From Sinorhizobium sp. 8-89 (GTDB taxonomy: Bacteria > Pseudomonadota > Alphaproteobacteria > Rhizobiales > Rhizobiaceae), in assembly GCF_030124325.1 (NCBI RefSeq), contig NZ_JASKLR010000011.1:87937-151936 (forward strand): a stretch of 64,000 nt of DNA, written 5' to 3'. Below, one piece after another: positions 37,809 through 47,229 of the stretch (positions within the stretch are counted from its first letter, which is position 1; each line of letters begins with the position of its first letter). The notes under the pieces are model-generated. The model was not told where the DNA came from. It saw nothing but the letters and a program-made list of their open reading frames with translations, and searched no databases. Position numbers and translations under genes: made by a program.

Positions 37809-38569
37809 CCCAGCAACTTGCCGCCATTCTGCCGTTGGAAGGCCTGCAATCGGGCGGCGCAGGTCCACTCTATCTGAAGCTCAGGCAGTCGCTCGAGGAA
37901 GCGATCCTCTCCGGCAAGCTCAACCATGGAGATGCGCTGCCGCCGGAGAGGGATCTCGCGGACTATGCCAATATCAGCCGGGTGACCGTGCGCAAGGCGG
38001 TCGATGACCTTGTCCGCGACGGGTTGCTTGTACGCCGCCATGGCTCCGGCACCTTCGTCGTCAGGCCTGTTTCCCGCGTCGAGCAGTCGCTGTCGAGGCT
38101 GACCTCCTTTACCGAGGACATGGCCCGGCGCGGCCTCAATACGCGGGCGGAATGGCTGGAGCGCGGGCTGTTCCACCCGTCGCCCGACGAAATGATGACC
38201 CTCGGTCTTCCGGCCGATGCGCTGGTCACGCGTCTCGGCCGCCTTCGCATCGCCGACGACATGCCGCTGGCGATTGAGCGCGCCAGCGTCTCGGCGGAAT
38301 TCCTGCCGGATCCGCTGGCTGTCACCTCGTCACTCTATGCCGCGCTCGACGAGACCCGTTCCCGGCCGGTACGAGCGGTGCAGCGCATCTCCGCCTGCAA
38401 TATCAAGGATCCCGACGCGTCGATGCTGGGCGTCCCCGTCGGCGCCGCCGGCCTTTCCATCGAGCGTGTCTCCTATCTCGCCTCGGGGCGTGTCGTTGAA
38501 TTCACCCGTTCGCTCTATCGGGGCGACGCTTATGATTTTGTCGCGGAACTGACCCTTTCGGAGTCCTGA
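37805..38569 (+). CDS. GntR-family (HutC/NagR subfamily) transcriptional regulator
   Basis: The protein is 254 aa. The winged HTH (residues 20-85) reads LRQSLEEAILSGKLNHGDALPPERDLADYANISRVTVRKAVDDLVRDGLLVRRHGSGTFV. A C-terminal UTRA effector domain includes ASVSAEFLPDP and the end FTRSLYRGDAYDFVAEL. The start overlaps the kinase stop (ATGA). UTRA domains of NagR/DasR type sense phosphorylated amino sugars, so it probably derepresses both the transporter and the catabolic genes when GlcNAc-6-P or GlcN-6-P accumulates. Confidence 0.9.
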   Translation: MTQQLAAILPLEGLQSGGAGPLYLKLRQSLEEAILSGKLNHGDALPPERDLADYANISRVTVRKAVDDLVRDGLLVRRHGSGTFVVRPVSRVEQSLSRLTSFTEDMARRGLNTRAEWLERGLFHPSPDEMMTLGLPADALVTRLGRLRIADDMPLAIERASVSAEFLPDPLAVTSSLYAALDETRSRPVRAVQRISACNIKDPDASMLGVPVGAAGLSIERVSYLASGRVVEFTRSLYRGDAYDFVAELTLSES

Positions 38570-38592
38570 CCGCGACGCCAGGAAAGGAATGG

Positions 38593-39618
38593 ATGATGCA
38601 AACCAACATGCGGCGAGAAATCGATGAGATACCGGAAGCGACCGCGCGGCTGCTGGACCGCTCTGCCAAGGCCTTGAGCGCGGCAGGCGCGGCGCTCAAG
38701 GCAAAGGATCCGGCATTCCTCGTGACGATCGCGCGCGGTTCCTCGGATCATGCGGCCCTGTTCCTGAAATATGCGATCGAGCTCACGGCCGGTCGCCCGG
38801 TCGCTTCGCTCGGGCCGTCGCTCGCTTCGATCTACGGTGCCAATCTGAAGCTCGGTGGTGCGGCTGCGATCGCGATCTCGCAGTCCGGCAAGAGCCCGGA
38901 CATCGTGGCGATGGCGCAGTCGGCGACACGCGCCGGCGCGGTGTCGATAGCACTCACGAACACGGTGCCTTCGCCGATCGCCGAGGCCTGCACCCATCCG
39001 CTCGATATTCTTGCCGGTCCCGAACTCGCCGTCGCCGCGACAAAATCCTATGTTAACTCCATCGTCGCGGGCCTTGCCGTGCTTGGCGAATGGACGGGCG
39101 ACGCGGCGCTCAAGGGCGCCGTTGCCGATCTGCCGAACCAGTTCGCCAAGGCTGTGAAGCTCGATTGGCAGGATTTCGCCGCCGATCTCGGCGAGGCTGA
39201 ATCGCTTTACGTGCTGGGCCGTGGTCCGGCGCTGGCGATTGCGAGCGAAGCGGCGCTGAAATTCAAGGAAACATCGGGCATGCATGCCGAGGCCTATTCC
39301 TCGGCGGAAGTCTTGCATGGTCCGGTTGCGCTCGTCGGCGCCAAATTTCCGGTGCTGGCGCTTGCCGCTCGTGATGCGGCCGAAGCTTCCGTGGTCGAGA
39401 GCGCCGACAGCATGAGCGCCAAAGGTGCGGTCGTGCATGTCACTTCGGCACGGGCTCAGAAGGCGAAACGCCTGCCCTTCGTAGAGACGGGACATTCGAT
39501 TACCGATGCGCTGGCGCTGATTCTGCCGTTCTATGGCTTCGTCGAAGCCTGGTCGCGCTCGCGCGGCCTCAATCCGGATGCGCCCGCAAGTCTCAAGAAG
39601 GTAACGGAGACACGATGA
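38593..39618 (+). CDS. nagB: SIS-domain glucosamine-6-phosphate deaminase (NagB-II type)
   Basis: This 341-aa protein has two SIS (sugar isomerase) domains, resembling the isomerase half of GlmS without its glutaminase domain. Motifs are IARGSSDHAALFLKY (about 45-59), ISQSGKSPDIV and, in the second half, LGRGPALAIASEAALKFKE and AEAYSSAEVLHGP. In nag operons lacking classical NagB, this type converts GlcN-6-P to fructose-6-P and ammonia. AGGAAAGG precedes two adjacent ATGs. The next gene, nagA, overlaps by 4 bases. Confidence 0.87.
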   Translation: MMQTNMRREIDEIPEATARLLDRSAKALSAAGAALKAKDPAFLVTIARGSSDHAALFLKYAIELTAGRPVASLGPSLASIYGANLKLGGAAAIAISQSGKSPDIVAMAQSATRAGAVSIALTNTVPSPIAEACTHPLDILAGPELAVAATKSYVNSIVAGLAVLGEWTGDAALKGAVADLPNQFAKAVKLDWQDFAADLGEAESLYVLGRGPALAIASEAALKFKETSGMHAEAYSSAEVLHGPVALVGAKFPVLALAARDAAEASVVESADSMSAKGAVVHVTSARAQKAKRLPFVETGHSITDALALILPFYGFVEAWSRSRGLNPDAPASLKKVTETR

Positions 39619-40775
39619 CTGCGAAGAAGAAAATCACCGGAGCGCGGATCTTCGACGGCATCGACTGGCATGACGGCGCGGTCCTTGTCGTCGAGGCGGG
39701 CCGGGTCAAGGCAATCCTTTCGGCCACCGCCGCGCCCACCGATGCCGACGCGATCGACGCGCATGGCCTGCTTCTCGTTCCGGGATTCATCGACCTGCAG
39801 GTCAATGGCGGCGGCGGCACGCTGTTCAACGAGCAGTCGACCCTCGACGGCATCAGGCAGATTTGCGCCGCGCATGCGAAGTTCGGCACCACCGCGCTGC
39901 TGCCGACCCTGATCACGGACACCCGCGAGGTGCGGACCGCAGCCATTCAGGCCGGCATCGAGGCAAAAAGGGCGGCGGTGGCCGGCTTTCTCGGCCTCCA
40001 TCTTGAAGGTCCGCATCTTTCGATCGCCCGTAAGGGAGCCCATGATCCTTCATTGATCCGCCCGATGGAGGATGCCGATCTGGCAGAGATGGTCGCCTGC
40101 GCACGCGCCTTGGGCTGCCTGATGGTGACGGTCGCCCCGGAAAACGCCACGCGGGAGCAGGTGCGCGCGCTTTGTGATGCCGGGGCCATCGTCAGCCTCG
40201 GCCACACCGATGTCGGTTACGAAACCGCCTGCAGCTATGCCAAGGCGGGCGCGCGGACGGTGACGCACCTCTTCAATGCGATGAGCGGCCTCGGTCACCG
40301 CGAACCGGGCGTGGTCGGCGCGGCGCTCGCAACGGGCGCGCTGCACGCCGGCATGATCGCCGATGGCTTCCATGTCGATCCGGCGTCGATGGGCATCGCA
40401 TTGCGGGGCAAGAAAGGACCGGGACAGATTTTTCTGGTGACCGACGCGATGTCGCCGATCGGTACCGGGATGACCAGCTTCCATCTCAATGGTCGCGAGA
40501 TCCTCCGCCAGGGCGGGCGCCTGACGCTCGCCGACGGAACGCTCGCCGGAGCCGATATCGACATGCTGTCCTCGGTCCGTTTCGTACACGAGAAACTCGG
40601 CCTGCCGATCGAGGAAGCGATCCGCATGGCATCTGCCTACCCAGCCGATGTCATGGGCATTGCCTCCCACAAGGGGCGGCTGTTGCCCGGGACGGACGCC
40701 GATTTCGTGCTGTTGACGCCGGAGCTTGCGATGAAGTCGACCTGGATTGGCGGCGAAGAGGTCTTTTCGGCTTAA
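39615..40775 (+). CDS. nagA: N-acetylglucosamine-6-phosphate deacetylase
   Basis: The amidohydrolase (386 aa) removes acetate from GlcNAc-6-P. It shows PGFIDLQVNGGGG (about 55-67), LGLHLEGPHLS with the metal Glu, LGHTDVGYETA, VTHLFNAMSGLGHREPG and LVTDAMSPIGT with the catalytic Asp. It is coupled to the upstream deaminase by an ATGA overlap and is the last gene of the plus-strand operon. Its stop codon overlaps that of the convergent cutC gene. Confidence 0.94.
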   Translation: MTAKKKITGARIFDGIDWHDGAVLVVEAGRVKAILSATAAPTDADAIDAHGLLLVPGFIDLQVNGGGGTLFNEQSTLDGIRQICAAHAKFGTTALLPTLITDTREVRTAAIQAGIEAKRAAVAGFLGLHLEGPHLSIARKGAHDPSLIRPMEDADLAEMVACARALGCLMVTVAPENATREQVRALCDAGAIVSLGHTDVGYETACSYAKAGARTVTHLFNAMSGLGHREPGVVGAALATGALHAGMIADGFHVDPASMGIALRGKKGPGQIFLVTDAMSPIGTGMTSFHLNGREILRQGGRLTLADGTLAGADIDMLSSVRFVHEKLGLPIEEAIRMASAYPADVMGIASHKGRLLPGTDADFVLLTPELAMKSTWIGGEEVFSA

Positions 40776-41512
40776 CCACCTGGCGTCTGCACAGCGTTCA
40801 GTCGCGCCTTCATTGCCTTGACCGTCGCCGCATCCGTCCGGCGTCGGCCTTCGGAAATGAAGCCCATCGCCATCAGCCGCGGATCCTGAGCCGGCTCACG
40901 GACGGAGCAGGACGAATGCACTTCCGTGACGGCAAGTCTTGAGAGCAGCACGTCGATCGTGTCGATGGTAACGCCGGAGCCGGGCATGACGGAAATCCTG
41001 CCTGCTGCCAACTCGACAAGCCGCACCAGTGTCTCGATAGCTTCCGGTGCTGTTTTCGCGCCTCCCGAGGTCAGGATGCGCTCGAAGCCGAGATCGACCG
41101 CGATCTCGATTGCCTCGGCGAAATCGGGCACCAGATCGAAGGCCCGGTGCAGGGTCAGCCCCAATCCCGCCGCGTGGCCAGCCAGCTTGCGGAGCATTTG
41201 CCCATCGAGCCGTCCATCCGCGAGTGATGCGCCAAGAACGACCCCGGCAAGCCCGGCGGCGCGGACCGCATCGATGTCCCGGCGCATCGCATCGAGATCG
41301 GCAGATCCATAGACGAAGTCACCGGCGCGTGGTCTGACCATCGCATAGACCGGCACCGGTGGCGGGCCGGCGAGCGCCATCAATCCGGGGCTCGGCGTCA
41401 AACCGCCGAGCGCAAGGGCCGAGCACAGTTCGATGCGATCGGCACCACCCTCGACCGCCGCCTTCAAGCCGTCCGCATCGTCGACGCAAACCTCGAGCAG
41501 GATGCCGCTCAT
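40772..41512 (-). CDS. cutC: CutC family protein
   Basis: The 246-aa TIM-barrel protein has the family marks LLEVCVDDADGLKAAVEGGADRIELCSALALGGLTPS at the N-terminus, then MVRPRAGDFVY, LHRAFD and ILTSGGAKTA. It was first linked to copper tolerance in E. coli, but that role has been questioned. Placement in an amino-sugar cluster hints at a metabolic role. The start overlaps the ROK kinase stop (ATGA). A frame open further upstream to 42202 runs antiparallel to nothing known and is not used. Confidence 0.88.
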   Translation of the reverse strand: MSGILLEVCVDDADGLKAAVEGGADRIELCSALALGGLTPSPGLMALAGPPPVPVYAMVRPRAGDFVYGSADLDAMRRDIDAVRAAGLAGVVLGASLADGRLDGQMLRKLAGHAAGLGLTLHRAFDLVPDFAEAIEIAVDLGFERILTSGGAKTAPEAIETLVRLVELAAGRISVMPGSGVTIDTIDVLLSRLAVTEVHSSCSVREPAQDPRLMAMGFISEGRRRTDAATVKAMKARLNAVQTPGG

Positions 41513-42420
41513 GTGCCTTTTCCTCCGAAGCCAAGTAGGGCAGCGCCGATCAGGCCCGGCTCGAGCCGGCATTCCCCGCGCACGACCAGCGGCCGGTCGA
41601 AGCGCCGCAGGATGCGGCCGCGCACGGCGCGGTCGATTTCCGCAAGCAGGGCTTCGGAGTTGGAGAGGCCGCCGCCGACCGGGACGATCGTCGCACCGGT
41701 TATATTGATGACGAGCGCCAGTGGCGAACTTATGAGATCGACGAAAATATCGATCGTCCGCGCCGCCTCTTCGTCGCCGTTCCGCCAGGCGTCGATGATC
41801 TCGTGGCTGGAGAGAGATTTTCCGTGCACTGTCGTATGCAGTCTTTCGAGCCCGCGCGCGCCGCCCACGGTGTCGACGCAGCCGCGCAGTCCGCAACCGC
41901 AGTCGAAGATCGGTATTGCGATGGGAGGGTGTCCCGCCTCCGACGCGACGGCGGGAGCATGCCCCCATTCCCCGGCAAAGCCGCCATCGGCGTTGATCAA
42001 CTTCCCGTCGACCACCAGTCCGCCGCCGACCCCTGTGCCGAGGATCGCCCCAAATACGATCCGATGGCCGCGTCCCGCGCCGATACCGGCTTCCGCGAGC
42101 GCGAAGCAATCGGCGTCGTTGGCGATCACTACGGGCAGGTGCAGGGCGGCCTCGAGTTCGGCGGCAAGCTCCCGCCCGTCGATGCAAGGTATATTGGCGC
42201 ATTTGATCCGGCGCGTTTCCGGATCGATGACGCCTGTGATCGAGATCGCGACCCTTTCCGGCAGGCCGCCCGCTTCGTCCAGCACCGACTCGAGCGTTGC
42301 GACGAACCGACGAAAATCGTCAAGCGGCGTGGTTCGCCGCGGCAGGGGAAATATCCGCTCCGGCGAATGGGTGATCGCGCCTTTGATCGCGGATCCGCCG
42401 ATATCTAAGCAGATGATCAT
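41509..42420 (-). CDS. ROK-family sugar kinase (N-acetylglucosamine or glucose type)
   Basis: The 303-aa kinase starts MIICLDIGGSAIKGAI (phosphate-1 loop). It has VIANDADCFALAEA with the catalytic Asp, FGAILGTGVGGGLVVDG and the zinc-binding ROK signature seen as the Cys trio in FDCGCGLRGCVDTV. The Cys cluster marks the NagK/Mlc-like branch. It is the second sugar kinase in the locus, so one may act on GlcNAc and the other on MurNAc or another amino sugar. It is translationally coupled to cutC below and to the amidase above. Confidence 0.9.
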   Translation of the reverse strand: MIICLDIGGSAIKGAITHSPERIFPLPRRTTPLDDFRRFVATLESVLDEAGGLPERVAISITGVIDPETRRIKCANIPCIDGRELAAELEAALHLPVVIANDADCFALAEAGIGAGRGHRIVFGAILGTGVGGGLVVDGKLINADGGFAGEWGHAPAVASEAGHPPIAIPIFDCGCGLRGCVDTVGGARGLERLHTTVHGKSLSSHEIIDAWRNGDEEAARTIDIFVDLISSPLALVINITGATIVPVGGGLSNSEALLAEIDRAVRGRILRRFDRPLVVRGECRLEPGLIGAALLGFGGKGT

Positions 42421-43778
42421 GCCTCACCCCGGATGATCGCCTCGGCGGCAAGGGCCGCGCCAAGCAGCCGATCGTCCTGGTGATGGGGCGCCGAGAGCAG
42501 CAAGCCGACCGGCATACCGGCGGCCCCCGTGCCGCAGGGGATGGAGACGCCGCAGAAATCGAGGAAATTGCCGATCAGCGTGTTCCGCAAGGTCTTGGCA
42601 TTGGTCTTGAAGAAGAGTTCGTCGTTGGAAAGAAGCGGTGCGATCGGCGGGGCGACATGAGGCAATGTCGGATGCGCGATCAACTCGCCAGGTCCGAGAC
42701 TCTCCACCGTCTCATGAATCAATTGGTCACGTGCAGCGAGAATGGCGATGTAGTCGCTGAGCGTAATCTTCTCGCCGAGCCGGGTGCGGGTGACGACGCG
42801 CGGATCGATTCTGGCCGCCTCGGGACCGGCGAGGCGCTCGCGGTGGAGCGCATAAGCTTCCGCCGTCACCAGCGCGCCATGGCGCGCCGTCAGATCGAAC
42901 ACGGCGGTAAAACTCTTGAACTGCGCGCGTCTGACTTTGACGCCCGCCGCCTTGAGCCGTTTGATCGCCGTCTCGAAAGCCGCGACCACTTCCGGCTCGG
43001 CGTCGTCGAAAACGACCGTTTCGGGGATGACGATCGAGAGATCGGCAAGCTCGGGGCGGCGGATGACCGGTGCCGTCAGGCCGTGCATGGCGGCATCCGC
43101 CCACACTGCATCCTGTACGGTATGGCAGAGGGGCCCAAGCGAATCGAGGCTTTCGGCAAGCGGAAACACGCCCTTCATCGCATAACGGCCACGCGTCGCC
43201 TTGTAGCCGACGATACCGGTCATTGCCGCGGGGATGCGTACCGAACCGCCGGTATCGGTACCGATCGCAATCGGCACCAGGCCGGCCGCGACGGCTGCGG
43301 CCGAGCCGGAGGACGAGCCGCCGGGAATCCGGTGGACATCCGGCGCTGCCGGATTTCGTGGGGTTCCATAGTGCGGATTGATGCCGAGGCCGGAAAAGGC
43401 GAACTCGTTCATGTTCGTGCGGCCGACACTGACCATGCCGGCGGCGGCGAGCGCGCCGACGACGGGCGCGTCGGCCGTCGCGGGCGGATTGTCCTTGAAG
43501 ACGACCGAGCCTGCAGTTGTCACGCTGCCGGCAAGGTCGAACAGATCCTTCCAGGCGACGGGCAGGCCGTCGAGCAGACCGAGCGAACGTCCCGCCTTCA
43601 GCCGGCTTGACGCGGCTTGCGCTTCCCTGAGCGCACGCTCGTGCGTCAGACCGACGAAGATCGACTGGTCCGGACAGGCTTCGATGCGATGAAACGTCTC
43701 TTCGGCGAGTTTGACGGGATCGAGCTTGCCGGACTGGACAAGAACCGCGAGGCTGGCGAGCGTTTTCTGGTTGGTCAT
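42417..43778 (-). CDS. Amidase signature family hydrolase
   Basis: The 453-aa enzyme has the Ser-cisSer-Lys triad: Lys in GLPVAWKDLFD (about residue 77), the Ser-rich loop GGSSSGSAAAVAAGL and TDTGGSVRIPA. The family hydrolyses small amides or, in GatA, acts in tRNA amidation; GatA is less likely here because gatB and gatC are absent. The ATG at 43778 follows GGGAGACGAA; the open frame beyond it is not conserved-looking. It overlaps the ROK gene by 4 bases and heads the three-gene unit amidase - ROK kinase - cutC. Confidence 0.9.
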   Translation of the reverse strand: MTNQKTLASLAVLVQSGKLDPVKLAEETFHRIEACPDQSIFVGLTHERALREAQAASSRLKAGRSLGLLDGLPVAWKDLFDLAGSVTTAGSVVFKDNPPATADAPVVGALAAAGMVSVGRTNMNEFAFSGLGINPHYGTPRNPAAPDVHRIPGGSSSGSAAAVAAGLVPIAIGTDTGGSVRIPAAMTGIVGYKATRGRYAMKGVFPLAESLDSLGPLCHTVQDAVWADAAMHGLTAPVIRRPELADLSIVIPETVVFDDAEPEVVAAFETAIKRLKAAGVKVRRAQFKSFTAVFDLTARHGALVTAEAYALHRERLAGPEAARIDPRVVTRTRLGEKITLSDYIAILAARDQLIHETVESLGPGELIAHPTLPHVAPPIAPLLSNDELFFKTNAKTLRNTLIGNFLDFCGVSIPCGTGAAGMPVGLLLSAPHHQDDRLLGAALAAEAIIRGEA

Positions 43779-44047
43779 TTCGTCTCCCTGGCTGGCCGCG
43801 ACGTCTTGTCGGCGCGACACCGCCCATGCATCGATTTTAGGCATAGCATATCGCCCTGCGTGGCGTTTGCCAGCGCCTGGACGATGACCCGCATGATTTT
43901 CGCCGGCTGCAACGCACCGGCAGATCCGCCGTCCGGCAATCCTTACTCGGGGAAGCATGACGTCACAGGCGGTTCCACATGACTTGTCGATCGCAACGGA
44001 TCTGCCTACATGCCGCTGAGCCACCTTGCTGTCGATGGAGAGCGGTC

Positions 44048-44785
44048 ATGATCATGGATGCGGCGCGACTTGCCTTCGCCAACCTTTTCGCGGCGGAGAC
44101 CCGCTCGGTCTTCTGGAAGGTTCTTGGGCTGACGCTGCTTGCGCTCATCGCCCTTTGGTTCGCGGTGCGCGAACTGTTCATCTGGCTCGCACTTCCGTGG
44201 ATCGACACGCTGATGCCGGGCACGCCCGAATGGGCCGGCTGGCTCACATTCATCGTCGGCATCTTCGCGAGCCTCGGCCTGGCCCTGGCGCTTGCCCTTC
44301 TGCTCGCGCCGGTCACCGCGCTCATCGCCGGCTTCTTCCTTGATGACGTTGCCGAGGTGATCGAAACGCGTGACTATCCCGATGGCGCGCCCGGCAACCC
44401 GCTGCCGCTTGTGGCGGCAATGACGGGATCGGCGAAATTCCTCGGCGTCGTCATCCTCGGCAACATCGTTGCCCTTCTGCTGCTGCTCGTGCCGGGGGTC
44501 AATCTCATCGCCTTCTTCCTCGTCAACGGCTATCTGCTCGGGCGGGAATTTTTCGAGTTCGCCGCCATGCGTTATCGTCCGCCCGCCGAGGCTCGGCTCT
44601 TTCGTGTCAAACACCGCTCGACGGTGTTTCTCGCGGGGCTCGTGCTGGCGGCCTTTCTGGCGGTGCCGCTGCTCAACCTGCTGACACCGCTCTTCGCCGC
44701 CGGCGTGATGGTGCATCTCCACAAGATGCTTTCGGCACGTGACCCAAGCTTCTCGGCGGCTCGCAAAGCGGCGGCCGGCGCGTGA
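44048..44785 (+). CDS. EI24/CysZ-like integral membrane protein
   Basis: The 245-aa product has four to five strongly hydrophobic segments. Its family pattern runs from the N-terminal AARLAFANLFAAETRSVFWKVLGLTLLALIAL through LAPVTALIAGFFLDDVAEVIE to GVNLIAFFLVNGYLLGREFFEFAAMR. CysZ proteins take up sulfate, and EI24 relatives are otherwise poorly known. No sulfate-assimilation gene is nearby, so the substrate is undefined. A 269-bp gap with no recognisable element lies upstream. Confidence 0.85.
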   Translation: MIMDAARLAFANLFAAETRSVFWKVLGLTLLALIALWFAVRELFIWLALPWIDTLMPGTPEWAGWLTFIVGIFASLGLALALALLLAPVTALIAGFFLDDVAEVIETRDYPDGAPGNPLPLVAAMTGSAKFLGVVILGNIVALLLLLVPGVNLIAFFLVNGYLLGREFFEFAAMRYRPPAEARLFRVKHRSTVFLAGLVLAAFLAVPLLNLLTPLFAAGVMVHLHKMLSARDPSFSAARKAAAGA

Positions 44786-44895
44786 GACCATTGCTTGACA
44801 GGGCCAGTGACTTGGACAATCTGCGCGTAAATCCGGCGCAGGCTTTCGGCTCGCATCGGGCCCGACGAGTTGAAACGGATGCGATGGAGGACGGC

Positions 44896-45105
44896 ATGAG
44901 TGACAAAGAAAGCCGGATCGTACGTCTGGAAGAAATGCTGGCGCACCAGGCGAAGACCATCGAGGAGCTCTCGGACCAATTGGCCGAACAGTGGAAGGTG
45001 GTCGAACAGACCCGGGCGAAGCTCGACCGATTGACGGAGCGCTTCCTGAGCCTCGAGGAGCAGGCGCGTGATGCGATACCGGTGACCCGCCCGCCGCATT
45101 ACTGA
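44896..45105 (+). CDS. slyX: SlyX-like coiled-coil protein
   Basis: The small 69-aa protein is almost entirely heptad-like (RIVRLEEMLAHQAKTIEELSDQLAEQWKVVEQ...) and ends in the typical PPHY. GGAGG lies five bases before the ATG at 44896, favouring it over the ATG at 44884. SlyX function is unknown. A strong terminator follows. Confidence 0.87.
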   Translation: MSDKESRIVRLEEMLAHQAKTIEELSDQLAEQWKVVEQTRAKLDRLTERFLSLEEQARDAIPVTRPPHY

Positions 45106-45150
45106 AAATATCGAGATTGCGTGCGTCACGACGCACCGCCGGAAACGAAA

Positions 45151-45180
45151 GGCCGCCTGCTTCGCTTGAAGCAGGCGGCC
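45151..45180. terminator. Bidirectional terminator between slyX and the BMP gene
   Basis: Perfect 13-bp arms GGCCGCCTGCTTC / GAAGCAGGCGGCC with a GCTT loop lie between convergent genes. Confidence 0.82.
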
Positions 45181-45202
45181 TCTTGATGTCAGGTCACCGC
45201 AA

Positions 45203-46195
45203 TCAGTAGGGGCAGGATTCGGTGCTCATGTAGTCGTGCACCTGAACCTTGCCGGCAATGATGTCGGCCTTCACCTTTTCGACCGCATCGTGCATTTCGG
45301 GTGTGATGAGGGCCTTGTTGTTGTCGTCCAGCGCATAGCCGACGCCGTCTTCCTTGAGGCCAAGGTTGGAAATACCGAACTCGAACTTGTCGTCCTTCGC
45401 CGCCATGAAGGCGTCGTAGACGGCGACATCGACGCGCTTCAGCATCGAGGTCAGCACCTTGCCCGGCTGCAGCATGTTCTGGTTGGAATCGACGCCGATG
45501 CCGAGCTTGCCGGCATCCGCTGCCGCCTGCAACACACCGACGCCGGTGCCGCCGGCAGCGTGATAGACGACATCCGCGCCCTGGTCGATCTGCGACTTGG
45601 CGATTTCACCGCCCTTGACCGGGTCGTTCCACGCGTCCGGCGTCGTGCCGGTATAGGCCTCGAGCACCTTGACATCCGCGCCGACCGACTTCGCACCGCC
45701 GACATAGCCGCAAGCGAACTTGTGGATCAGCGGGATATCCATGCCGCCGACGAAGCTGACGGTCTTCGACTTGGAGGCGAGACCGGCGAGCACGCCCACG
45801 AGATAGGAGCCTTCCTGTTCCTTGAACACGATCGATTTGACGTTCGGCTTTTCGACCACCATGTCGATGATCGCGAATTTCGTGTCCGGATATTCTACGG
45901 CAATCTTCTCGAGCGACGCCGCCCAGTTGAATCCGGCCATCACGATCGGGCTGTTGCCGTCGCTGGCAAAGCGGCGCAGCGCCTGTTCGCGCTGGGCGTC
46001 GTTGGCGATTTCAAACTCGCGGTATTCGATGCCTGATTCGGCCTTGAACTTTTCAGCGCCGTTAAAAGCCGCTTCGTTGAAGGATTTGTCGAACTTGCCG
46101 CCGAGATCGTAGATGATCGCCGGCTTGATGTCGGCGGCCAGTGCCGTCGCGGACATCATGGAGAAAGCAAAGAGACCGAGAATGGTTTTTTTCAT
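45203..46195 (-). CDS. BMP-family (PnrA-like) ABC substrate-binding protein
   Basis: The 330-aa periplasmic protein has a signal peptide (ILGLFAFSMMSATALAADI) without a lipobox Cys, so it should be soluble rather than a lipoprotein. The BMP fold is seen in IYDLGGKFDKSFNEAAFNGAEKF, VGVLAGLASKSKTVSFVGGMDIPLIHKFACGYVGGAKSV and VYHAAGGTGVGVLQAA. Relatives bind nucleosides or autoinducers for import. No permease or ATPase genes are adjacent, so partners must lie elsewhere. Confidence 0.9.
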   Translation of the reverse strand: MKKTILGLFAFSMMSATALAADIKPAIIYDLGGKFDKSFNEAAFNGAEKFKAESGIEYREFEIANDAQREQALRRFASDGNSPIVMAGFNWAASLEKIAVEYPDTKFAIIDMVVEKPNVKSIVFKEQEGSYLVGVLAGLASKSKTVSFVGGMDIPLIHKFACGYVGGAKSVGADVKVLEAYTGTTPDAWNDPVKGGEIAKSQIDQGADVVYHAAGGTGVGVLQAAADAGKLGIGVDSNQNMLQPGKVLTSMLKRVDVAVYDAFMAAKDDKFEFGISNLGLKEDGVGYALDDNNKALITPEMHDAVEKVKADIIAGKVQVHDYMSTESCPY

Positions 46196-46416
46196 CGTGC
46201 AGCCCTGTTGTCGCTATTGATCTTATCGGGTCTGCCGGCAGTCCCGACGGGCCTGTCCGCGCAACCCGCCCCTCTCTTGTTAAGGCTTGGGTGGGCGCAT
46301 CCTTGCACGGCTTCCGCAAAAAAACACTCAAAATTTTTCGGATGGTAAAAAAGATGCCGACGCCCGGTGAGAGGCCGCCGAACGCCGGTCTCAAGGAGCA
46401 AATCGGTGTGCCGTGC

Positions 46417-46522
46417 CTACAGCGCAGCGCGCCTTAGCATACGCGCAAAGGACGCGGCAGCACTTTGAATTGCTGCATGTTTTTATCCTTACTCGGCTAC
46501 GATTTAAGGAAGCATGCAGTAG
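46417..46522 (+). repeat. Sinorhizobium intergenic mosaic element (ABC-type), copy 1
   Basis: The element runs from CTACAGCGCAGCGCGCC through CGCGCAAAGGACGCGGCAGCACTTTGAATTG to a palindromic tail (CTGCATG...CATGCAG). It is homologous to 47230-47322 in the opposite orientation, so msrA is framed by inverted copies. Confidence 0.75.
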
Positions 46523-46535
46523 CGCGAAAACAGAC

Positions 46536-47189
46536 CTAGCGGCCGATTGGGCAGCTGACGCCGGTACCGCGAAGGCCGCAATAGCCATCGGGGTTCTTGG
46601 CCAGATATTGCTGGTGATAGTCCTCGGCAAAGTAGAGCGGTCCGGCCATGCCGATTTCGGTGGTGATCTGGCCGCCATGATTGAAAGCCGTCAGCGCCTT
46701 CTGGAAGACGTCGCGGGCAGCCTCCGCCTCGCGAAGCTGCTCGTCGTCATAGACATAGATCGCCGAGCGATACGTCGTGCCGATGTCGTTGCCCTGCCGC
46801 ATGCCCTGGGTCGGATCGTGTTCCTCGAAGAAGGTCTTGAGCAGCATTGCGAAGGAAACCTTGGCGGGGTCGTAGACGACAAGCACGACCTCCGCGTGGC
46901 CGGTGAGCCCGGTCGTCGTCTCCTGATAGGTCGGGTTCGGCGTCAGCCCGCCGGAATAGCCGGCGGCGGTCACATAGACGCCGGGGATGCTCCAGAGCAG
47001 CCGCTCGGCGCCCCAGAAGCAGCCCATGCCGAGAAGCCCCTTCTTCATGCCTTCGGGGTAGGGGCCCTTCAGCGGACGTCCGGAGACGAAATGCGTCTCT
47101 GCAGTCGGGATTTCCTCCTCGCGCCCGCGGAGCGCCGTCTGCACATCGGGCAGGATCGTCTTCTTCTTGAACATGTCGATCAGAAACAT
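46536..47189 (-). CDS. msrA: Peptide methionine sulfoxide reductase A
   Basis: The 217-aa enzyme repairs methionine S-sulfoxide with thioredoxin. The active-site motif [12 protein letters not shown] (about 56-67), GLTGHAEVV, the [22 protein letters not shown] stretch and C-terminal resolving Cys residues ([16 protein letters not shown]) are all present. The N-terminus is extended compared with the shortest MsrA proteins. Starts at 47189 or 47174 are both plausible. Confidence 0.95.
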   Translation of the reverse strand: MFLIDMFKKKTILPDVQTALRGREEEIPTAETHFVSGRPLKGPYPEGMKKGLLGMGCFWGAERLLWSIPGVYVTAAGYSGGLTPNPTYQETTTGLTGHAEVVLVVYDPAKVSFAMLLKTFFEEHDPTQGMRQGNDIGTTYRSAIYVYDDEQLREAEAARDVFQKALTAFNHGGQITTEIGMAGPLYFAEDYHQQYLAKNPDGYCGLRGTGVSCPIGR

Positions 47190-47229
47190 CTCCGGCTCCT
47201 TTCGTGCGCTCGGAAAGCGGCGATGACGG

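Noticed and set aside
41513..42202. Upstream extension of cutC to 42202
   Set aside because: The extension lies in another frame of the ROK kinase gene and is Arg-rich noise. cutC has a well-formed ATG at 41512 overlapping the kinase stop.
43779..44024. N-terminal extension of the amidase gene to 44024
   Set aside because: The extra residues lack amidase similarity, and a good ribosome site precedes the ATG at 43778.
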